The notes under the pieces: model-generated
The model's input: only the letters and a program-made list of their open reading frames with translations
Told to the model about the DNA's origin: nothing
Database searches by the model: none
DNA from: Terriglobia bacterium
GTDB lineage: Bacteria; Acidobacteriota; Terriglobia; Terriglobales; SCQP01
DNA: 64,000 nucleotides
Reading direction: 5' to 3'
Assembly: GCA_021323595.1 (NCBI GenBank)
Contig: JAJPKR010000026.1
Location: forward strand, 62,001 to 126,000
Position numbers and translations under genes: made by a program
Shown: positions 58,620 to 64,000 of the stretch, one piece after another
Layout of the letters: every line of letters begins with the position of its first letter
Numbering within the stretch: the first letter of the stretch is position 1

Positions 58620-58940
58620 CATCCAACCGCGCTTCCCGCGGGAATCGTGAACCCGATTTTGCGGACTCGGGGTCGGGCGCGGATTCTCGCTCGCCTGCGC
58701 TAACATCGTAGCCGGTGAAAACAGCACCGAGCGCGAGCGCGGCAACGCCACTCCTTCCGCCCTGCCCGCCCATCGTAGGTACCGCCCGCTGCGGCGATGA
58801 AATCACGAGTGGCCGCGCACAAAGTGGAACAAGAACGCGGGTTCCCCGCCGGGAACGGCCGCAGCCACCGCCGGGCGAAAGGCCGTCGTTATCAAAACGC
58901 TGCTTGGCGAATGCTAGTGCAATCTGATTGGGCCTCCCTG
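58620..58940. other. Intergenic region with no assigned gene
   Basis: 321 nt between the amidase and the cytochrome oxidase subunit III-like gene. It contains a 12-bp palindrome TTCCCGCGGGAA (58633-58644) and a 6-bp-stem hairpin GTTCCC/GGGAAC (58842-58857). An ATG at 58797 and one at 58911 are in frame with the next gene, but the sequence between is Arg/Gly-rich and unlike the domain. No tRNA or clear promoter seen. Confidence 0.5.
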
Positions 58941-59486
58941 ATGAGTTCGCGCCGCCGCGGCCAGCGGCTGCTGCGTTTAAGCGCCGCGCTGAGCTTGGCC
59001 GTAATCTGCTTTTTTTCGGTCCTGAGTTTCGGCTACTTGAGCCGCCCCGCGGCCGCACGCGTACTCATTCCCCTGCCGCCCATCTTGTTCCCCAACACGG
59101 GTGTGTTGCTGGCGAGCAGCTTGGCTTTGTGGAACGCCGGCCGTGACTTGGCGGCCGAACACGTGCGCTCGATGCTGCGCTGGCTTGTGATCGCCTTGGG
59201 CCTGGGCTGCGTCTTCGTTGGCGGCCAGGTTCTGGCGTGGCGGGAGTGGTGGCAGGCGGGAGTGTTTCTCAAGAGCGCGCCCGCCAGCCGCTTCTTTTAT
59301 GTCCTCACGGCGGCCCATGCCGCCCATATCACCGCCGGCTTGGTGGCCATCGCGGCCGTCTTTAGCTTGGCTTGGCGCGGGCGGCTCCGCCCCGACGCGC
59401 CCGCACCTCTGCGCGCCGCTTCGCTTTTCTGGCACTGCTTGGGTTTGACTTGGCTCTGGATTTACTTCATGCTTTGGCGCTTTTAA
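58941..59486 (+). CDS. Cytochrome c oxidase subunit III-like membrane protein
   Basis: 181 residues, about five transmembrane segments. Typical subunit III features are NTGVLLASSLALWNAGRDLA, HAAHITAGLVAIAAV and the ending FWHCLGLTWLWIYFMLW. It is short, as in alternative heme-copper oxidases. No subunits I and II or assembly genes are adjacent, so it is an orphan here. ATG 58941 is chosen; ATG 58911 is in frame upstream. The aminotransferase starts 4 nt after. Confidence 0.75.
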   Translation: MSSRRRGQRLLRLSAALSLAVICFFSVLSFGYLSRPAAARVLIPLPPILFPNTGVLLASSLALWNAGRDLAAEHVRSMLRWLVIALGLGCVFVGGQVLAWREWWQAGVFLKSAPASRFFYVLTAAHAAHITAGLVAIAAVFSLAWRGRLRPDAPAPLRAASLFWHCLGLTWLWIYFMLWRF

Positions 59487-59490
59487 AGCA

Positions 59491-60684
59491 ATGTTCGCGC
59501 GACGCACGCAATGGGATCTGCGCCCGAATGCGCTCGCCGCGGCGCTGGCGCACCGCACCCGGCCGTGGACCGATCTCACCGTCTCGAATCCCACCGCCGT
59601 CGGGTTGGACTACCCGGCCGCGGAAATTGCCGCCGCATGGGCTTCGCTCGCGGCGCTTCGCTACCGCCCCGATCCGCGCGGCTGGCTGCCGGCGCGCGAG
59701 GCGATCGCCAACTATTATCGTGAGCGCGGCGTCGCGGTCGCCCCTGAGCAATTGATCCTGACCGCCAGCACCAGTGAAGGTTATGCACACTTGTTGCGCT
59801 TGCTGTGCGACCCCGGCGATCGCATCCACGTGCCGAGCCCGAGCTATCCCTTGCTGGACCACCTGGCTGCGCTCGCCGACGTCGAGATCGCTCGCTATCC
59901 GCTCTGGTACGAGCAAACCTGGCATTGCGATTTGGCCGCACTGGAACAGCAGTTGGGGGAGCGCTCCCGCGCCATCCTCGTCATTCACCCCAATAACCCC
60001 ACCGGCTCTTACTGCCGCACGGAAGAGTGGCAGGCGCTGTCGCAAATGGCGGCGCGGCGACGGCTGGCGCTGATCGTGGATGAAGTCTTCTTCGATTACG
60101 TTTGGGATTTCGCCGGCGTCGCGCCGCCCATGCAAGCCTACTGTGCGCCGGAAACGGCTGCGCCGCTCGTTTTCGTTCTCAATGGGTTTTCAAAACTTTG
60201 CGGTTTGCCGCAGGCTAAGCTGGCTTGGATCGCAGTCGCGGGCGGCGATGGCGCCATGCGCCGCTCCGCGCTCGAGAAGCTCGAAATCATCGCTGATACC
60301 TTTCTTTCCGTGGGCGGCGCAGTGCAAATAGGCGCGGCGGCGCTGCTGGCCGCCGGCGCAACGGTGCGGTCGCAGATTTCCGCGCGGGTCGCCTCCAATT
60401 TGGCCGTGCTCGATCGCGCGCTTGCATCCTTGCCGCCCGAGTCCGCCACGTTGGTCACACGCTACGCCGCCGAGGGCGGCTGGAGCGCGGTGCTGCGCTG
60501 GCCGAATGTGCGCAGCGATGAAGCCTGGGCGCGGATGCTGCTCGATCGCGCCGACGTATTGCTGCATCCCGGTCATTTCTATGACTTCGCCAGTGAATCC
60601 GCGCTCGTCCTGAGCCTCTTGCCAGACCCATCGGACTTCGCCGCCGGTGTTTCCCGAGCCCTGGCGCTGGCAGGCGAGCTTTAA
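59491..60684 (+). CDS. Pyridoxal-phosphate-dependent aminotransferase (class I/II)
   Basis: 397 residues. VIHPNNPTGSYC, the cofactor-site VDEVFFDYVW, and FVLNGFSKLCGLPQAKLAW (the Lys that binds PLP, GFSK) are diagnostic of fold type I aminotransferases. LILTASTSEGYAHLLRLLCD and VPSPSYPLLDHLA are also typical. Such enzymes transfer an amino group between an amino acid and a keto acid. Substrate unknown. It starts 4 nt after the oxidase subunit. Confidence 0.9.
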   Translation: MFARRTQWDLRPNALAAALAHRTRPWTDLTVSNPTAVGLDYPAAEIAAAWASLAALRYRPDPRGWLPAREAIANYYRERGVAVAPEQLILTASTSEGYAHLLRLLCDPGDRIHVPSPSYPLLDHLAALADVEIARYPLWYEQTWHCDLAALEQQLGERSRAILVIHPNNPTGSYCRTEEWQALSQMAARRRLALIVDEVFFDYVWDFAGVAPPMQAYCAPETAAPLVFVLNGFSKLCGLPQAKLAWIAVAGGDGAMRRSALEKLEIIADTFLSVGGAVQIGAAALLAAGATVRSQISARVASNLAVLDRALASLPPESATLVTRYAAEGGWSAVLRWPNVRSDEAWARMLLDRADVLLHPGHFYDFASESALVLSLLPDPSDFAAGVSRALALAGEL

Positions 60685-60720
60685 GCGGATCCGGACATTC
60701 CCGCCAACCGCCGCCATGTG

Positions 60721-60930
60721 AAAAAAAAGTACAGGTCGCACCCGCCGTCGAGGACCGCCCCGCTTCCCTGCAGCCCCCGGCGACTCAAACCTGGAAATTC
60801 ATGTTTACCAAAGAGATGCTGCCAAAGTCCGGGGGCCCGCGCGGGCCTCGTCCCATCGTGCAGACCGAGTACAGGGAACCAGAGTAGTAACTGTTCCGCC
60901 GAACAGGGCCTAGGCAAGCGGGCGCGGCTG
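60721..60930 (-). ncRNA. Structured RNA, candidate 6S RNA (ssrS)
   Basis: A minus-strand region of about 200 nt ends in a T8 run (60728-60721). Its ends pair: CCCGCTT (60922-60916) with AAGCGGG (60765-60759), then CCCTG (60908-60904) with CAGGG (60770-60766), then CGGCG (60901-60897) with CGCCG (60782-60778). An apical stem GGCCCGC/GCGGGCC (60847-60834) and ACTCGGTCTGC resemble 6S RNA's rod shape and CUCGGUC element. Length fits 6S, which binds RNA polymerase. It lies downstream of tRNA-Pro on the same strand. No family search was possible, so identity is a guess. Confidence 0.5.
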
Positions 60931-61063
60931 CTACATAGTGCAGGCGTCGGCCCTTGCGGTGGCGAGGAATTCCTTCCCGTGATCGCGAAGGCTGGAGAGT
61001 TGGAGTTTAGCGAGCGGGCGAGGCCGCAGCCGCCACCATTTTACCGATGAAACTTGGGTGAAA

Positions 61064-61140
<77 letters not shown>

Positions 61141-61148
61141 ACGTTGGC

Positions 61149-61157
61149 AGTATAACA
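61149..61157 (-). promoter_or_regulatory. Extended -10 element of the tRNA-Pro promoter
   Basis: TGTTATACT on the minus strand (TG + T + TATACT), ending 9 nt upstream of the tRNA 5' end. No good -35 is visible. Confidence 0.45.
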
Positions 61158-61232
61158 CTGGCTCACCGGCAGGAACTCGAGGCAAAAAAAAAGCGAAAGC
61201 CCGCTTTTGGGACTGGCCTCGGGCCTCCTCGC

Positions 61233-61256
61233 CCTGACTTTTAGGTCAGGTTTTTT
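61233..61256 (+). terminator. Rho-independent terminator
   Basis: CCTGAC (61233-61238), loop TTTTAG, GTCAGG (61245-61250), then TTTTTT (61251-61256). On the + strand, which here is antisense to tRNA-Pro and the candidate 6S RNA; the nearest upstream + gene is the aminotransferase about 550 nt away. Confidence 0.8.
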
Positions 61257-61376
61257 GCTGACCCTAGGGGGAAGCCGCTGTTCCTGCTTGCTAGCCTAAC
61301 TCTGGGATTATCAAGTTTTTGCAGTTCGGCGGCGGGCCTACTCAACCTGGTCGCCGACAGAAAGGATACCTGTACC

Positions 61377-61820
61377 ATGCGTCGTTTTCAACTTGCTGCC
61401 ATCACGGTGTTATTCTCCCTTTGCGCGATTGTAGGCGTGCGCCAGTGGCTGAGCCCAGGGCCCAGCGGCGACGTGGTTTACGCCATGTCCACCGCGATGC
61501 CGGCTCCGGGCATTAGCCCCTACGCGACGGCGGCTACGAGTGGAACAGGTTTTCCAATTCCGGGCAGCGGGCTTGCCAAGAGCGGCACGGGCCTCCCGAT
61601 CCCGGGCAGCGGGCTACGGAGCGGAACAGGCCTCCCGATCCCGGGCAGCGGGCTACGGAGCGGAACAGGCCTCCCGATCCCGGGCAGCGGCGTGGCGAAG
61701 AGCGGAACTGGCCTCCCGATCCCGGGCAGCGGCGTGGCGAAGAGCGGAACGGGCCTCCCGATCCCGGGCAGCGGGCTACGGAGCGGAACAGGCCTCCCGA
61801 TCCCGGGCAGCGGCTGGTAG
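61377..61820 (+). CDS. Secreted protein with seven [11 protein letters not shown] tandem repeats
   Basis: 147 residues. A signal-anchor-like start ([20 protein letters not shown]) and a short spacer precede seven repeats of [11 protein letters not shown] followed by LR, VAK or LAK (residues about 55-147). It ends GSGW. The repeat has Gly, Pro and Ser but no charges apart from the linker Arg/Lys. I recognise no family. It may be an extracellular matrix, adhesin or cell-wall peptide. No other gene is closely linked in the same operon. Confidence 0.75.
   Translation: MRRFQLAAITVLFSLCAIVGVRQWLSPGPSGDVVYAMSTAMPAPGISPYATAATSGTGFPIPGSGLAKSGTGLPIPGSGLRSGTGLPIPGSGLRSGTGLPIPGSGVAKSGTGLPIPGSGVAKSGTGLPIPGSGLRSGTGLPIPGSGW
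61539..61820 (+). repeat. Seven-copy 39/42-bp tandem repeat
   Basis: Units at 61539 (42), 61581 (39), 61620 (39), 61659 (42), 61701 (42), 61743 (39) and 61782 (39 bp). Each carries CCCGGG. The last unit ends in the stop codon TAG. Units 2-6 are almost identical; unit 1 is the most diverged. Confidence 0.95.
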
Positions 61821-61831
61821 AGCGCTTCAGG

Positions 61832-61840
61832 TGCTATACT
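61832..61840 (+). promoter_or_regulatory. Extended -10 promoter element
   Basis: TGCTATACT (TG + C + TATACT), 14 nt before the GTG start at 61854, inside the gap after the repeat gene. No -35 matches. Confidence 0.4.
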
Positions 61841-61853
61841 GGGGCGCCAGAGG

Positions 61854-62591
61854 GTGCCCCAGTTGAGCCTTAGTCTTATTCCGGGCCTGATCGGTACACT
61901 GGCGAAGGCCGGGGGACTGGCCCTCGCGTTTCGACTTCCGCTCAAAAGGTGGCTCGTCGTAAAGCTCTGGCTCCTCCTCATGCTGTTGGAGGACATTGCG
62001 CTTTATGGCGTCCTCTGGCTCGGCTTCAATCCCAAGACTTCGATTCTTTACGCGCAGGTCTACTACTGGTCCGACCTGATTGTCGTCTTTTTCGGCCTGC
62101 TGGTGCTGCTGCGGCTGGCTGAGACCGTTCTCGCCAAAACCAGGATTTCCCTCCCCATGGTCCGCGGCACAGCCGTGGCCATTTTGGCCGGAATTGCGAT
62201 CGTCAGTTTTGCCGCCGTGTTCAGCCGCCTCGGCCCGGCTGCCTTCAGCCTGCGGCACCTGATCGCCTTCGCCAACGAGGCCGAGCAGAACCTGGCGGCC
62301 GCCGGCATGCTCGGCTCATTCGTGCTGTGGGGAGCCATCGGGGCGATGCACGTGCCCGGGCTGCGTATTCGCCGCATCGCGGCCGGCTGCGGCATCTTTT
62401 ACAGCGCCAGCGCCTGCGCGTGGTCCTTGGTCGCGGTGTTCGGCTACATCTTGAGCTGGGCCGTGCCGCTTCTTTCTACCGCTTCGATCGTCCTGCTCGC
62501 ATATGCGATGGCGGAGCGGGAAGAAGGCCAGCCGCCGCGGCCGAGGCGCGCGGACTTGCCGCTGGCGCTTCCGCAACAGGGGGCGGCATGA
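61854..62591 (+). CDS. Multi-spanning membrane protein, unknown function
   Basis: 245 residues with about seven hydrophobic segments (for example [20 protein letters not shown] and [16 protein letters not shown]) and a basic/Pro-rich C-terminal tail. No family recognised. GTG 61854 is the longest start; TTG 61863 has GAGGG 8 nt upstream and is possible. The next gene begins in its stop codon (ATGA), so the two are a coupled pair. Confidence 0.7.
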   Translation: MPQLSLSLIPGLIGTLAKAGGLALAFRLPLKRWLVVKLWLLLMLLEDIALYGVLWLGFNPKTSILYAQVYYWSDLIVVFFGLLVLLRLAETVLAKTRISLPMVRGTAVAILAGIAIVSFAAVFSRLGPAAFSLRHLIAFANEAEQNLAAAGMLGSFVLWGAIGAMHVPGLRIRRIAAGCGIFYSASACAWSLVAVFGYILSWAVPLLSTASIVLLAYAMAEREEGQPPRPRRADLPLALPQQGAA

Positions 62592-62980
62592 TCGCGATTC
62601 CGCCGCCGCCGGACCTGGGCCGCTCGCTGATCGAGCTTGCGATCAGCGCGATTGCGCTCATCTTCTTCACCCTCCGTTATGCGCATTCCCGCGTCGCCGG
62701 CGCCAAGCTTTCCCTTTTGGCGGAGCTGAAGCAGGCGGGCCTGCTGTCCGGCGATCCGCACAAGGACTACCGCACGCTGACCCGTCTCATTCACACCATG
62801 TCGCCAGCGGTCACCTTGCGGTCGGAGTTCTGGGTGGGCTTTTATGCCGTTTCGATGAATATGGCGGGCGTGCTGTTTTCGGATTGGGCCCATCGCCAGC
62901 TCCAGCTCCTTGCCGCCCACCAAGCCGGCCGATATAAGCTGGCGCTGCAACGTCTCGACGCCCTGCGCTTCGAAGCGTGA
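62588..62980 (+). CDS. Small membrane-anchored protein, unknown function
   Basis: 130 residues. One N-terminal hydrophobic segment (SLIELAISAIALIFFTL), then a hydrophilic part with LLAELKQAGLLSGDPHKDYR and WVGFYAVSMNMAGVLFSDW, ending charged. ATG 62588 overlaps the previous stop by 4 nt. It is probably a partner of the membrane protein upstream. No family recognised. Confidence 0.7.
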   Translation: MIAIPPPPDLGRSLIELAISAIALIFFTLRYAHSRVAGAKLSLLAELKQAGLLSGDPHKDYRTLTRLIHTMSPAVTLRSEFWVGFYAVSMNMAGVLFSDWAHRQLQLLAAHQAGRYKLALQRLDALRFEA

Positions 62981-63077
62981 TCGCGGGAGATTTCCGCCAA
63001 AATTTGCGATTTCGCGCTGCGCTCGCCTGCTCCAGCGCAAGCGGACTTCGCGCGCATTTTCTCCCGCGCGCCGAAGC

Positions 63078-63086
63078 TGCTAAACT
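63078..63086 (+). promoter_or_regulatory. Candidate extended -10 element
   Basis: TGCTAAACT at 63078-63086, with an AT-rich flank, about 145 nt upstream of the small charged gene. Leader length is long and the -35 is not evident. Confidence 0.3.
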
Positions 63087-63232
63087 ATAAAAGGCAACTC
63101 CCGCAAGCGCCTCTCATACCGGCACTTCCGGTACTTGCGGCCCTCGGCGCGCCGGGCGGCCGAGAGGAGGGGCTTGTTGCGCCGCCGTGCTTGTTGGCCA
63201 GTGGCGCGGATTCTTGATTTTGGAGGTGGATC

Positions 63233-63445
63233 ATGGCCGGTCGCTCCCGTCCCAGTTTCCAAAAACGCCAAAAAGAAAAAGCGCGTCAGGAAAGACAAAA
63301 AGAAAAGATGGAGCGGCGTTTGCAGCGCAGCCATGAGAAGGCCTCCCGGGTCAATCACGACGACGACATCGATTACAGTTTCTCGATTTACGCAGGCCTC
63401 GAGGAAGCAGAAGTAGAGGAAGAAGAGCAGCAGCAGCCCAGCTGA
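63233..63445 (+). CDS. Small charged protein, unknown function
   Basis: 70 residues. The first half is Lys/Arg-rich and helical (QKRQKEKARQERQKEKMERR), the last third acidic (EEAEVEEEEQQQ) with NHDDDIDYSFSI between. ATG 63233 has a strong GGAGGTGGATC immediately upstream. Bipolar charge suggests an RNA- or protein-binding adaptor, but I recognise no family. It stands alone, next to the bshC gene. Confidence 0.7.
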   Translation: MAGRSRPSFQKRQKEKARQERQKEKMERRLQRSHEKASRVNHDDDIDYSFSIYAGLEEAEVEEEEQQQPS

Positions 63446-63536
63446 CCGCGATGCACGGGGCAATAAAAGCGTCTGCGCCCAAGCTGCCCTGCGCCGCACG
63501 AAGGGCGTGACACGGAATCGGCGGCTAGTTTCGAAA

Positions 63537-64000
63537 TCAGAGTTCGATGGCTTGGTGGTCGGCACATTCGGGAACGATACGCGCGTGCAGCACCGGAATC
63601 GCGTCAGCCCAGATCGCTCCCGTCAACAGGCGCTCTTGCAAGTGGCGCTCGGGAAAGAGCGCGCCGACCAGACCGCGTGCATGGCGTTCGAGGTCGTCTT
63701 GCCGCCGCGCCAACGCGCGGCTGACGCGATTTTCAATCTGATCCAACTGATGCCGCATCTTCGCCCCGGCGGTCGCGGCGAAGTCGGATAAGGTCGGGTC
63801 GAGCGCGCGAATCTGCTCCACCACACTCTGAAAATCTCGCTCCCAGGCGCCGCGCAGCGCCCCCAGGGCCTGTTCGAGCCCGGGCGGCAGCGTTTCCCGG
63901 GCAAGCTTCGCACCCAAGCTGGCGCCCGGGTCGGGGCTCGGCGGCTGCTGCCAGATTTGCGGCAGCGTCAAGCCATATTTTTCCAGCCAGCGGCGCACGC
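63537..64000 (-). CDS. bshC: Putative cysteine ligase BshC (partial, 5' end outside window)
   Basis: C-terminal 154 residues, open to the right edge. The coiled-coil stretch with RALARRQDDLERHARGLVGA is followed by LFPERHLQERLLTGAIW, and the end is IVPECADHQAIEL; this matches the BshC C-terminal region, with its L(Y/F)P...LQER motif. BshC adds cysteine to GlcN-malate, the last step of bacillithiol synthesis. The BrxA/BrxB-type protein at 27194 supports a bacillithiol system. The call rests on motif memory because the catalytic core is outside the window. Confidence 0.75.
   Translation of the reverse strand, partial: VRRWLEKYGLTLPQIWQQPPSPDPGASLGAKLARETLPPGLEQALGALRGAWERDFQSVVEQIRALDPTLSDFAATAGAKMRHQLDQIENRVSRALARRQDDLERHARGLVGALFPERHLQERLLTGAIWADAIPVLHARIVPECADHQAIEL

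Noticed and set aside
60681-60917. 78-residue minus-strand frame in the candidate 6S RNA
   Set aside because: It coincides with the paired structure and has no ribosome-binding site or domain; I treat it as RNA.

Overview
This 64 kb window is GC-rich, densely coding chromosomal DNA from a bacterium with an outer membrane. It carries BamA and a Skp/OmpH protein, a TonB-type energy transducer, an O-antigen ligase-like protein, and type IV minor pilins. Acidobacteriota is the phylum I find most consistent. The reasons are long Ig/NHL-repeat lipoproteins, a PilX/PilW/PilV/FimT-like set, TTG/GTG starts, and bacillithiol-type redox genes beside LPS-type envelope genes. That is an inference from gene content, not a phylogenetic result. 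I saw no insertion sequence, prophage, CRISPR array or rRNA.

Region 1 (1-12316, all +) is one exopolysaccharide or cell-surface glycan operon: a sugar-phosphate transferase cut by the window edge, an O-antigen ligase-like protein, three GT4 glycosyltransferases, an asparagine synthase-type amidotransferase, a GT2 glycosyltransferase fused in frame to a Wzx-type flippase, a FemAB/GNAT-like acyltransferase and a polysaccharide deacetylase. Together they could prime, extend, decorate, flip and ligate a lipid-linked glycan. Region 2 (12233-17383) has ddl, a small membrane protein, and the bamA-skp pair for outer-membrane protein assembly.

Region 3 (17689-30148) is mixed: a Tat-exported GH172 (DUF2961) protein, a GNAT-like protein, a Crp/Fnr regulator with an upstream 18-bp palindrome, an ECF sigma/zinc-finger anti-sigma pair, an unknown protein with a PD-(D/E)XK-like motif, a ferritin-like (DPSL-type) protein, a large TPR-CHAT protein, a BrxA/BrxB bacilliredoxin, queA and rlmN.

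Region 4 (30149-39832) is the replication/translation/membrane-insertion core: an M16 peptidase, dnaA, and the divergent rpmH-rnpA-yidD-yidC-khpB operon. It is followed by a small membrane protein, a methylmalonyl-CoA mutase large subunit and a YifB/ComM ATPase. The dnaA/rpmH gap is an origin candidate and has one near-consensus DnaA box over a predicted dnaA -10.

Region 5 (39845-56402) holds a DJ-1/PfpI gene broken by one in-frame stop, a lipoprotein, an M48 peptidase, a TonB protein, a 1116-residue Ig-NHL lipoprotein, a lytic transglycosylase, a four-gene minor-pilin operon, and a tightly overlapping ECF sigma/zinc-finger/multi-spanning membrane operon. Region 6 (56517-64000) has an AMIN-amidase, a lone cytochrome oxidase subunit III-like protein, an aminotransferase, a structured RNA that may be 6S RNA, tRNA-Pro(CGG), a secreted seven-repeat protein, two unknown membrane proteins, a small charged protein, and the 3' end of bshC at the right edge.
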